A stretch of 64,000 nucleotides of DNA, taken from positions 47,486 to 111,485 of IMG/VR virus record IMGVR_UViG_3300022592_000001. One strand, given 5' to 3'. Origin of the DNA: a virus. Below, in pieces: positions 46,601-54,957 of the stretch. A program made the position numbers and the translations under genes. Each line of letters opens with the position of its first letter. Positions within the stretch are counted from its first letter, which is position 1. The notes below the pieces were generated by a model, which was given only the letters and a program-made list of their open reading frames with translations, had not been told where the DNA came from and ran no database searches.

Positions 46601-49600
46601 ATCTAAGTTTAGCGAAGGCAGCTACATTTGGTGCGCATTTGATAATCCTCCGCATTTCTGGAATGTTTATCGATATACTAATGCTAACTTATTAGTATCG
46701 GGTGCAACCTATTCTAATAAAGTTTTAACAATTTCTGCAAACACTATCCCTTTCTCAATAGGCGATTATGTTGGTATTAGCGGAGCAACAATATTAAATG
46801 GATTCTATCAAGTTACTAATACTGGCGAGGGCACATTTAGCGTATCTGCTACCATCCCAGCTTGGACACCTTTAATAGATTTAAGTACAATAACAATTTC
46901 ATCAATACTAACTCAACGTGTTGACTCTATTGATAATGCTTCACAAATTCTACCTGCAACACTAATTGAGAATGAAAAAATCTGGACTGACAATAACGGT
47001 AACGGCAAATGGGCTGTATGGCAGCACAACAATGTCTATAAAGAATCTGAGATTGTTAATACAATTCCTCAAGTAGATACCTATTATGGTAGAAAGGTTT
47101 TAGTTAACAACACTGGTACAATTTCTATTATATCAAACGCAGCTGGAGAAATTGTTGTCTACGATAGAATTGGAGCATCAGCACCATGGGTGCAGCGCCA
47201 AGCTATTCTGCCACCATTTATTTCTACTCCAGGATTGTCTAACCCAACACCGGAAACTCAAACTGGCGATGTTATTGCATTGTCTGCAGACAGTACATGG
47301 CTAGCAGTCGGAGTACCATTAGCAACAGACGCATTGATAAGATACGACGGTGTATTAAATATTGTTGATGATTTAGGAACCGATTCTGGTTTAACAAATC
47401 ACGGAGTTGTAACAATCTATCGTAAGGATAGTAATAATATTTTTACAGCGGTTCATACATTTGCTAGCCAATATCCCGATAACGATGAACAATTTGGAGC
47501 AAGTTTAGTATTTGGAAATAATACTTTATTTGTTACTGCGCCAGGTGGCAATATTGTATATCAATTAGAATATGTAACATCTACAAACGCAACAGCTTCT
47601 TACAATCCAGTTGGTAGTTCAGCATATACTGTAAAATTATCAGCAGGAACTGGAACAATTGTTGAGGGAATGACTATTGTTGGTACTGGGTTTACTAGCG
47701 GTCAAACAGTCCAGCAAGTAATTGATTCGACAACAATCATCGTAAGTAGTTTGCCTGACTCTACTCCATCTGGACAATTACAATTTACGCTAACACAGTG
47801 GCAGTATGTTGATAATGTGTTATTTCCTACTAATGGAGAAGTTGGATTTGGATCTGCATTAGCAATGAGCAATGATAGTTCGACACTGTTAGTTACAACT
47901 GCGGTACCTTTAAAGACATATGTATACTCTAATGTTAATGGACAATACCAATCGATAACTTCAGTATCGGGCGGATCTAGTGTTGCAGTATCTAACAATG
48001 GAAATTATCTTGTAGTATCTGATGCCACGGCAAATTCCAATCAAGGTGTTGTTGCAATTTATGGATATGATGGTACCACAACTACAGTGTTACAAGCTAT
48101 AACACAAAATGTTCCTACAAATAATAGTTACTTTGGAACAAAAGTTGCGTTAATGAACGATAGCCGAACACTCGTTATTCTTAGCAACGCCGTTAACGCT
48201 CTTCATGGCCAAATTGATGTATATGACAAATATGTAACTCAATGGATATATGGAGAAACAATCTCTAATCCGTCAAACCAGTCTGATAATTTTGGACACG
48301 GATTTAGTGTTGGGTCAAATGTAATTTTTGTAAGTGCTCCAACAGCTTTAGATCAAGGCATTGTATCTGGTAAAGTTTATTCATATGCAAAATTAAACAA
48401 CACATCAAGTTGGGAAGTGTTGCATTATCAAATTGATAAGGTAGATGTAACTAAGATTAAACAAGCGTTCTTGTACAACACAAATACAAATAAATTAATT
48501 ACCTATCTTGATGTAATTGATTCCACACAAGGTAAAATACCAGGCGTTGCTGAACAAGAAATTAAGTATAAAACGTTTTATGACCCGGCAGTATATTCTG
48601 TAGGAACAACTGATCTTAATGTAGATGATGGAACAGCATGGGCTAAAACACAAGTTGGTACGTTGTGGTGGGATTTAAGAACTGCTAAATTTATTGACAG
48701 TTCGGATAATGATGTTGTTTACAGAAACAGCACATGGAATACGTTATTCCCAGGAGCAAGTATAGATGTTTACGAATGGGTAAGCTCTACATTGTTGCCG
48801 TCCGCATGGAATGCAATTACTGATACCGAAGAGGGATTATCACTTGGTATTAGCGGAACAACCTTATATGATGATACAGTTTATAGTGTTATAAAACGAT
48901 ACGATAACATATCTAAGACATACAAGAAAACATATTATTATTGGGTTAAAAATAAAACAACAGTTCCTAATTTAATAAGCAGAAATCTTTCTGCCAAGGA
49001 TGTTGCTAGTTTAATAGAAAACCCAAGAGGTCAGGGTTATGAATACCTTGCGCTAACTAGTGCAAATAGTTTCAGTTTAGTTAACGTTAAGCCGCTATTA
49101 CAGAGCGATAATGTTGCTTTATCTGTTGAGTATTGGACTGTTGATAGTTCTACAAGAAACATCCATACTGAATGGAAAATGATTAGCAATGACGTTGAAT
49201 CAGAGTTGCCATCTGCAATTGAACAAAAATGGTTTGATAGTCTTTGCGGTAAAGATGCTAGCGGACGTGTTGTTCCTGATACTTCATTGCCGATTAAATT
49301 ACGTTACGGTATTGAAAACCGTCCACGTCAAAGCATGTTTGTGAATCGTTTCGAAGCGTTGAAACAATTTATCGAACAAGTTAACAGAGTATTGATTAAC
49401 AATCAAATAGCGGAAGACAGAAATTTAGCGTTATTAGAAACATATGATGTAGAACCTAATATCATTAAGGGCACGTATGATACTGTATTAGATACTGACT
49501 TAGAATTGCGCTTTGCTGTAATTAGTACTTTTATTAAACCTTCGTTAACACCTATTATCGAAGATGGTAAAATTACAGGTGTTAATATTCTTGAAAAAGG

Positions 49601-52600
49601 TAACGGTTACTTAGTTGCTCCTTATATTGATATTGTTGGTACAGGTATCAATGCAAAGATTCGTACAAAAATAAATGCTAAGGGTCAGATTGTTGGCGTC
49701 ACTATAGAAAATGCTGGTGAAGGTTATAATGACAACACAATTTTATTAGTAAGAAATTATTCTGTACTAGTTCATAGTGATAGCCAGGCAAATAACAATT
49801 GGAGCATTTATGCGTACGAACCAACTACTCAAGTATGGTCACGCATTTATGGACAAACATACGATACAAGAAAATATTGGGAATTTGTTGATTGGTATGC
49901 AGAAGGTATCAGTCAATATGTAGCAGCTGATTATGCAGTTAGTGTGCTGTCTGAACTTAACAATATTTCTGCAAAGGTTGGACAGATTGTTAAAGTTTTA
50001 ACAAACAATTCCGGTAATTGGGTATTATTGCGCAAGTATGCTGATTCAACATCCATTGATTGGACACAAAGTTATGAAGTGATAGGTTTACAAAACGGAA
50101 CGATTCAGTTCTTACCTAGTTTATATAATTTTGAAGGCAGTATATATGGTTACGACGGTGCATTATATGACGGCGGAATCTTTGATAACTCTGCATCGGT
50201 TGAATTAAGAAACATATTATTAACAATTAAGAATAATATTTTAATTGACGATTTAAAGACAGAATACCTAAGTTTATTCTTTGCTAACTTGCGTTATGCA
50301 TTTGCAGAACAAGGTAATATTGATTGGGCATTTAAAACTAGTTTTGTTAAAGTTCATCATAATATTGGAGAGCTAAAACAAAAAGTTACTTACTCTAATG
50401 ATAATCTACCAGACTTTGAAGCATATGTAAATGAAGTCAAGCCTTACAGAACAAAAATTCGAGAGTATATTAGCAACTATAGCAATTTAGATACTGGCAT
50501 GATGTCGGTGACTGACTTTGATTTACCACCGGTGTATGAAAATGGTTCGGTAACTACAGTTGATGCTACTGTATCTAATGGAAAGATTGTGGCATATGAT
50601 AGTGCTGTACAATCTTATCCGTGGAAGCATTGGTTAGATAATGCAAGTTTTGAAATTACTGATATTAAATTAGTCAGTTCTGGATCGGGCTATCTAACAG
50701 AACCAGTTGTAAGATTCGTTAGCGATTCGGGTTCTGGTGCAACTGCAAGAGCATTTATTGCTAATGGAAAAGTTAATAGAATAGTTCTTCTAACACCTGG
50801 AAGTGGTTACCTAAGTGCGCCAAGAATTGTAATTGATGGTGGAGTTGCATCAGATGGTACTCCTGCTAGAGCAGTTGCAATTATCGGAAATAGCGCGGTT
50901 CGTTCAACTTTAATTAAAATGAAGTTTGATAGAATCACAAACAACTATGTCCTTGATACTTTAGAACAAACTGAAACCCATTACGGTACAGGTAGTCGAC
51001 TACAGTTCCCGTTAGTTTGGGGCCCTGATGTCCGTATTGGAAAATCGACTGTTACTGTTAACGGTGTTGATGCGTTACGAGACAACTATAAATTGTCTAT
51101 TGTTAAATCAACCTCTAAAGGATACACAAGTTATAGCGGGTCTATTACATTTACAGTAGCACCAGCAACTGGTTCTGAAATTAAAATTACTTATTTGAAG
51201 GACTGGTCATTATTGAATTCTGCTGATAGAGTTCAATTCTATTATGATCCAGCAACTGGCGAACTAGGCAAAGACTTAGCACAGTTAATGAATGGAATTG
51301 ATTACGGCGGAGTTATTGTTAGTGGTTTAGGGTTTGATGTTAACGGCGGATGGGATAACCTACCATACTACACAGATAAATGGGCAAGTTTAGACGAATC
51401 ATACAATGATGTTATTGCTACGGTTGCTGCTGATACACATTCTTTTGATTTAGGATATGTTCCTGAAGCTGGTACTGAGATAAATGTTTATTATTCATTA
51501 TTAAATGTTGACTCTACATTAGATACTGATGGTGTTACTACTGAGTATGCATTTAGTGTTTACGATAATGCTCCGTTATCTGTAGTTGCTACAATTACTA
51601 GAACAGTTTCTCAGGTTAGTAATTTAGGTATTGATACTATTGTGTTAAACGATGTTACAGGATTAAAAGCAGGTGACGTGCTAACTATTCCGTCAGTGCT
51701 TAACGGTGTTGCTTATAATTGTAAGATTGTACAAATTATTAATTCTACTCGTCTTGTTAAACTTGATCAGATTTTATTTAGAACTATTCCATCGGGTTCA
51801 ACAGCAATCTTTACACGAACAATGCTGTACCCAACTGATTATGTTATTAATACTAATGGTTTAGTTCAATTAACTGAACCATTAGTACAACATGCAAAGT
51901 TTGAAATTAAAGCATACTTAAATAAAATTAGACTTGACGATCCAAACTACGGAACAGTTGATCAAACCAATCCATATGCAATAATGCTTCCTCATATCGC
52001 TGACGGTATATCTAGTACAATAACAATACCAGATACTTTCCAGGTAAATGAAGGCGATAAGTTTATAATTCGTCAAAGTACTAGCGATGGTAGTATAACA
52101 CCACAGACTGACGATTATGATACATCCTTAACAGGCGGAACACTAGCAAATGTTGGCGGTATCTATTCAACAGCAACTGGTAAAACAGCTGACGAGATTA
52201 TAATTGATGGCGACGGCTTCCACACAGTTACGAGCGGTTCGGCACCTGAAGAGGTAGTTCCGGGGCAAGTAGCTGATGCAGTGTCGATTAAAATTTATGA
52301 CAGACCGTCTAGCGGTAGTGCTGTAATTAAAGTAGATAGTTACTTGGGCGACAGTGAAAGAACCCAGTTTGGAATTAGTCAATTACCTAACAGCAACCAA
52401 GCAGTTATTGTTAAAACTGTAGAAAAGATTGTCGACATTAATGGAATTCCTAGCAGACAGTCTTATATTTTAGAACGTGATGTAGATTATACATTTGATT
52501 ACACAAATAAAACTATTAACACAGTAACACCTCCGGCTAACGGAGTTACATTGTCGGTGTTTAGTTTAGGATTTAACGGATCTAATATTTTAGATTTAGA

Positions 52601-54287
52601 TTATTTTATTGGTAACGGAAATACTACTGAGTTTATTACAAAAGCACCGTGGTTAGAAACAGTATCACACATGGTATATGTTGATGGACAACCTGCTAAT
52701 GTTGTTTTATTTAAAACAGATTCATCGTATGAAAGTACTAATAGAATTGGAATTAGATTTATTGATGCTCCTAAGGACCAGGCGTTAATTACTTTTGTAA
52801 TTGTTAGCGGAACACAGCAATCGTTTGCTATTACTAAATCTGAAATGTTTAGAGGCAACGGAACTGACACTTATACGTTAGCTAACGTTGTCGGTGATGC
52901 ATTGCCACTAGAATCAAATATGATTGTTAGAGTTAATCAGCAAATTTTACTTGCTCCTAATAACAGTTATTTTACAATTAAGAGCAACAAATTAAATTAT
53001 ACAGTTGACCCAACTAAATTCTTGCCATACACTGTGTCGGCTAATGACATCGCTGTGTTAGCTAATGGAATTTTGTTAAGCCCAGCTACTGATTATATTT
53101 TAGATTTAAGCGGAATTACTGTAAAAATCAATAAGTCGGTTTACAAGAAATATTCTGGAAAAGAATTGATTATTAGTATTAAACAAAATGATGGATATCA
53201 ATATGTTCCAGGTATTCCGCCTGCATTAATTACAAGTCAAGTATATACTTCAGCAGATGAAATTGAAGTCATCAGTTCTTACAAGCACGATGTTCTTGAT
53301 ATTCAAAGAACAGCAATTAATATTACTTCTAATTTGTCATTAACAGCTTCGACAGAAGAATATTACAGATATAGAGGACTATCTAGTGGTTTATTACACT
53401 TGGATAGAGCAGTTTTAAATGATAACTATGTCTGGGTAATTAAAAACGGAACATTATTAACACCTGGTATTGATTTTAAACTAAATCAAGATAAGCAAAG
53501 TATCAAATTAGCATTTGATCCTAACTTAAATGATGAATTTACAATCATTACATTTGGTACTAATATTCTTACCTCTGGCATTGCTTACATGCAATTTAAG
53601 GACATCTTGAATAGAACAATATTTAAACGTCTAAACAAGATGAAACAAACTATGCTAACACAAGAATTAAAGCCTACCGATGTAACAATTCACGTTGCTG
53701 ATTCAAGTAGCTTTGATCCTCCTAGCCCTAGCAATAACAAACCTGGTATTATTGAAATAGCGGGAGAGAGAATTGAGTACTTTACATTAAATGGTAATGT
53801 TCTAGGGCAATTACGTAGAGGTACGTTAGGAACAGGGGTACGTGAGTTACATAAAGTTGGTTCGATTGTCCAAGAAATTGGAGTAAGCGAAACATTACCT
53901 TATACTGAAGAAACTATTACTAAGAATATTGATTCTGATGGCACACAGTTAGTTTTATTAGATTTTACGCCAGCAAGTGTTAACGATATTGAAGTATTTG
54001 CAGGCGGACGTAGACTTAAAAAACATGCGTATAGTGTTTACAATCCGCAACTACATCCAGATAGTCCAGAAGGCGACGAAGCGTTTGCACCAGAATTTAC
54101 AGTAGATGGAATATCAAATCAAATTACTTTACGTGATGCTCCTGTGTTCGGAACACGAATTACAGTAGTAAAACGAGTAGGAACAGATTGGGATTCTACA
54201 GTTAATATTCAAAACGACAGTAACAAAATTGCACAATTCTTACGAGCAGAGCCTGGTATTTGGTACTCGGAATTCAAGAATATATAA
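40695..54287 (+). CDS. Giant virion protein in gp7/gp8 position (4530 aa)
   Basis: One uninterrupted 13.6-kb reading frame. The N-terminus (NRGKSYEFLTKFFQ, YSWNPHIDWDKFSNFQNYYW near residue 138) is known to me from large structural proteins of T4-like marine phages. Residues ~1416-1460, ~1541-1590 and ~1730-1770 carry W-x-YA-x-G-x-IV-x-Y repeats like those in the left-edge fibre. Residues ~2130-2570 hold FG-GAP/propeller-type repeats (FGASLVFGNNTLFVTAPGG, FGTKVALMNDSRTLVI, FGHGFSVGSNVIFVSAP). GSGY-type strand modules occur at ~2956-3022 and ~3322-3398. The C-terminal ~250 residues contain RRLKKHAYSVYNP. The position after gp6 suggests a baseplate wedge (gp7/gp8) replacement or a peripheral tail protein. 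No enzyme site is evident. Confidence 0.8.
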   Translation: MADNTNPNPNRGKSYEFLTKFFQSDANKKLLQATIDQLVQPGTVNKVNGYIGRQNAKATSGNDVFLNAPSAQRQNYQLEPGLTVQDALGNTTFFKDYQDYINQLNVFGTDVTNHPRINKQEMYSWNPHIDWDKFSNFQNYYWLPYGPDPITIFGQQEGIISEYTVSIEAEGDNNVYLFAPSDLTRNPTLKLVRGQTYKFKISSPGNPFSIKTRRTPYAQDLYDTPDIDQQGVEDGTITFTVPYSCPDVLFYMSETDSDLGGLFEIVSINDNTEINVEQDVLGKVNFTLPDGTALSNGMKVRFIGNVIPESYASGFYYVEGVGRSIRLIPESILEIVSQYTVNENIQFDSTPFDTMPWEDATSFAGTRDYIVVNRASKDHNPWSRINRWFHKDVIEASAKYNGQVPSINQSFRAVRPIIEFEADIKLFNFGTMAVPDVDLIDTYTTDVFSTIEGSLGYNVDGIQLNQNQRVLFTADTDRLVKNKIYRVTFVTIQGRRQIHLELETEPVDGNVVLVKQGVKAQGSMYWYDGTTWNVGQQKTTLNQTPYFDMFDESGYSFGNTDIYNGSTFKGTTLFSYKVGTGTVDNNLGFALSYKNINNIGDIVFNFNILSDSFQYKDIASVKTLTTDVGFLKKTNTDNSITYVNGWEICKTETTQPAIRIYKNSNKVNNFDLDIFDNIDNLDDLVVRIYVNGIRLDPSKWNLVNGVIFKRVILASDISATDVLTIKAFASQPINGNGYYEIPVNLQNNPLNESITSFTLGEVNDHVNSIVENLINFVGAFPGASNLRDLGSVTPYGTKFVQHSGPASLSLYHITSENNNIIRSIEYAREQYGKFKRNFINIAEKLGVDTDTVSHVDLILEKINKDTPNSAPFYFSDMVPYGAKVITPLTVVDYRIKTYPLTNYFSLDTLSTKAVGVYLNNVQLLANRQYTFDAQGFIVIDNSVDLTNGDTVTIVEYDNTNGCFVPETPTKLGIWPKYEPKIYTDTTLLTPRVMIQGHDGSQTLAYGDYRDDLILELEKRIYNNIKIKYNPDIFDVDTVVPLYNRESDYSLDEFNTALAPNFYKWLTLVDKDFTKPLSYDRNNPLTFNYRGHSAPDGRETPGYWRGVYRWLLGTDRPNLCPWEMLGFSEEPSWWTQVYGPAPYTKDNKPLWNDLATGTVREPGVPPVVLPQYVRSYLENYCPVDEDGNIASPLISGLSQGITTTSTAGDFVFGDVSPVEAAWRRSSYYPFSVLITSMLLQPAKTFGLVLDRSRIVRNIAGQLIYKDTNLRITPKDIILPSIYSSTSFVQTAGIINYVVDYILSDNLKSYNAYVNDLQNITAKLSYRVGAFTSKEKFNLLLDSKTPLSQGSVFVPQEDYNIILNSSSPIKKISYSAVIITKFSDGYDIKGYSLTEPYFKYYAWTQSGITINVGGISESYSTWTAGVQYAVGKIVQYNKRFYRSKVLHTTTSQFDPTNYQLLDSLPIIGGKNAILRKTWNREPIIVPYGTKFSSVQEVVDFLQGYGEYLKDQGFIFDEFNTTLNTITNWETSAKEFLFWTTQNWSTGEDKWKEWNPSQQIKFNEIVRYNGDYYRAVRNIEATDIFDEVDYDKLDGLSTVGSSVISLSPSATKITFSTPLSVVDDISNAFNSYEIFKVDGSPLQPHFLNSYREDNAVSYSPRDSNGIFGASFYLIQQEQVVIINNTTMFNDVIYSPASGYRQERIKVAGYISTNWYGGFDVPGFIFDRAVVQEWQAWQDYALGDIVKYKEFYYSAQSFVAGTETFNPTDWVKDINPPTQELLPNWTYKAGQFMDFYSLDSDNFDSSQQQLAQHLVGYQKRQYLDNIIKDDVSEFKFYQGMIAEKGTQNVLNKLFDVLSSANQDSLSFYEEWALRLGQYGSNAAYENIEFILSEELFKSNPQGVELVNSVNTSLVDFIIRQTPNDVYLKPLGYNNAPWPLIKNFKPYLRTPGYVRTEDVTVTLANLSDILNQDISKFSEGSYIWCAFDNPPHFWNVYRYTNANLLVSGATYSNKVLTISANTIPFSIGDYVGISGATILNGFYQVTNTGEGTFSVSATIPAWTPLIDLSTITISSILTQRVDSIDNASQILPATLIENEKIWTDNNGNGKWAVWQHNNVYKESEIVNTIPQVDTYYGRKVLVNNTGTISIISNAAGEIVVYDRIGASAPWVQRQAILPPFISTPGLSNPTPETQTGDVIALSADSTWLAVGVPLATDALIRYDGVLNIVDDLGTDSGLTNHGVVTIYRKDSNNIFTAVHTFASQYPDNDEQFGASLVFGNNTLFVTAPGGNIVYQLEYVTSTNATASYNPVGSSAYTVKLSAGTGTIVEGMTIVGTGFTSGQTVQQVIDSTTIIVSSLPDSTPSGQLQFTLTQWQYVDNVLFPTNGEVGFGSALAMSNDSSTLLVTTAVPLKTYVYSNVNGQYQSITSVSGGSSVAVSNNGNYLVVSDATANSNQGVVAIYGYDGTTTTVLQAITQNVPTNNSYFGTKVALMNDSRTLVILSNAVNALHGQIDVYDKYVTQWIYGETISNPSNQSDNFGHGFSVGSNVIFVSAPTALDQGIVSGKVYSYAKLNNTSSWEVLHYQIDKVDVTKIKQAFLYNTNTNKLITYLDVIDSTQGKIPGVAEQEIKYKTFYDPAVYSVGTTDLNVDDGTAWAKTQVGTLWWDLRTAKFIDSSDNDVVYRNSTWNTLFPGASIDVYEWVSSTLLPSAWNAITDTEEGLSLGISGTTLYDDTVYSVIKRYDNISKTYKKTYYYWVKNKTTVPNLISRNLSAKDVASLIENPRGQGYEYLALTSANSFSLVNVKPLLQSDNVALSVEYWTVDSSTRNIHTEWKMISNDVESELPSAIEQKWFDSLCGKDASGRVVPDTSLPIKLRYGIENRPRQSMFVNRFEALKQFIEQVNRVLINNQIAEDRNLALLETYDVEPNIIKGTYDTVLDTDLELRFAVISTFIKPSLTPIIEDGKITGVNILEKGNGYLVAPYIDIVGTGINAKIRTKINAKGQIVGVTIENAGEGYNDNTILLVRNYSVLVHSDSQANNNWSIYAYEPTTQVWSRIYGQTYDTRKYWEFVDWYAEGISQYVAADYAVSVLSELNNISAKVGQIVKVLTNNSGNWVLLRKYADSTSIDWTQSYEVIGLQNGTIQFLPSLYNFEGSIYGYDGALYDGGIFDNSASVELRNILLTIKNNILIDDLKTEYLSLFFANLRYAFAEQGNIDWAFKTSFVKVHHNIGELKQKVTYSNDNLPDFEAYVNEVKPYRTKIREYISNYSNLDTGMMSVTDFDLPPVYENGSVTTVDATVSNGKIVAYDSAVQSYPWKHWLDNASFEITDIKLVSSGSGYLTEPVVRFVSDSGSGATARAFIANGKVNRIVLLTPGSGYLSAPRIVIDGGVASDGTPARAVAIIGNSAVRSTLIKMKFDRITNNYVLDTLEQTETHYGTGSRLQFPLVWGPDVRIGKSTVTVNGVDALRDNYKLSIVKSTSKGYTSYSGSITFTVAPATGSEIKITYLKDWSLLNSADRVQFYYDPATGELGKDLAQLMNGIDYGGVIVSGLGFDVNGGWDNLPYYTDKWASLDESYNDVIATVAADTHSFDLGYVPEAGTEINVYYSLLNVDSTLDTDGVTTEYAFSVYDNAPLSVVATITRTVSQVSNLGIDTIVLNDVTGLKAGDVLTIPSVLNGVAYNCKIVQIINSTRLVKLDQILFRTIPSGSTAIFTRTMLYPTDYVINTNGLVQLTEPLVQHAKFEIKAYLNKIRLDDPNYGTVDQTNPYAIMLPHIADGISSTITIPDTFQVNEGDKFIIRQSTSDGSITPQTDDYDTSLTGGTLANVGGIYSTATGKTADEIIIDGDGFHTVTSGSAPEEVVPGQVADAVSIKIYDRPSSGSAVIKVDSYLGDSERTQFGISQLPNSNQAVIVKTVEKIVDINGIPSRQSYILERDVDYTFDYTNKTINTVTPPANGVTLSVFSLGFNGSNILDLDYFIGNGNTTEFITKAPWLETVSHMVYVDGQPANVVLFKTDSSYESTNRIGIRFIDAPKDQALITFVIVSGTQQSFAITKSEMFRGNGTDTYTLANVVGDALPLESNMIVRVNQQILLAPNNSYFTIKSNKLNYTVDPTKFLPYTVSANDIAVLANGILLSPATDYILDLSGITVKINKSVYKKYSGKELIISIKQNDGYQYVPGIPPALITSQVYTSADEIEVISSYKHDVLDIQRTAINITSNLSLTASTEEYYRYRGLSSGLLHLDRAVLNDNYVWVIKNGTLLTPGIDFKLNQDKQSIKLAFDPNLNDEFTIITFGTNILTSGIAYMQFKDILNRTIFKRLNKMKQTMLTQELKPTDVTIHVADSSSFDPPSPSNNKPGIIEIAGERIEYFTLNGNVLGQLRRGTLGTGVRELHKVGSIVQEIGVSETLPYTEETITKNIDSDGTQLVLLDFTPASVNDIEVFAGGRRLKKHAYSVYNPQLHPDSPEGDEAFAPEFTVDGISNQITLRDAPVFGTRITVVKRVGTDWDSTVNIQNDSNKIAQFLRAEPGIWYSEFKNI

Positions 54288-54308
54288 ACATAGCAGATAA
54301 TGACACTA

Positions 54309-54316
54309 GATAAATA
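54309..54316 (+). promoter_or_regulatory. T4-type late promoter GATAAATA
   Basis: A seven of eight match, 20 bases before the ATG of the 201-residue gene. It starts the fibre operon after the giant gene. Confidence 0.6.
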
Positions 54317-54336
54317 TAAGATAAAGAGAGATTACT

Positions 54337-54942
54337 ATGCAGTGTAACGACATGACAGGACTGGCTATTCGAGGCCACATTAAAATTACCGATGTAACTG
54401 AGCCTGATAATATTATAGTGCTTCAGGACAAAGGTAACGCCATTCACTACGAAAATATGAGTATTGCACTCGCTAAAAGTATTGCCGATAGTGGCCAGGG
54501 TTTTATCTATCAAATGGCGTTTGGCAACGGCGGTACAGCAGTTGACCCAACTGGAATCATTACATACTTAACACCAAACAGTTCTGGTTCAAATGCTAGC
54601 TTGTATAACGAAACTTACACTAAAGTAGTCGACGATAAGTCTAGTAATAATACAGACCCAACACGCAATTTTATTGAAACACGTCACGTAACTGGAACAA
54701 ATTACACAGATGTGTTTATTACCTGTTTGCTAGATTACGGCGAGCCGGGCGGGCAGCAGGCATACGATACTACAACTAATAATGAAAGCGCATATGTGTT
54801 TGATGAGTTAGGGCTTAAATCGTACAATCCGGATGGAACAGGAATGCTTTTAACACACGTTGTTTTCCATCCAGTACAAAAATCATTAAACCGTTTAATT
54901 CAAATTGATTATACGGTTCGTATTCAGAGTCTAACAGGTTAA
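54337..54942 (+). CDS. Virion protein at the base of the fibre operon (201 aa)
   Basis: A 201-residue beta-rich protein beginning MQCNDMTGLAIRGHI. It contains GFIYQMAFGNGG, NASLYNETYTKVVDD, TDVFITCLLDYGEPGG and a C-terminal LLTHVVFHPVQKSLNRLIQIDYTVRIQ. From memory, this last block is conserved in structural proteins of T4-like marine phages placed just before the fibre genes, but I do not know a proven function. It may attach fibres to the baseplate. GAGAG precedes the ATG. Confidence 0.7.
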   Translation: MQCNDMTGLAIRGHIKITDVTEPDNIIVLQDKGNAIHYENMSIALAKSIADSGQGFIYQMAFGNGGTAVDPTGIITYLTPNSSGSNASLYNETYTKVVDDKSSNNTDPTRNFIETRHVTGTNYTDVFITCLLDYGEPGGQQAYDTTTNNESAYVFDELGLKSYNPDGTGMLLTHVVFHPVQKSLNRLIQIDYTVRIQSLTG

Positions 54943-54957
54943 GCAGGAGCGAAATAA

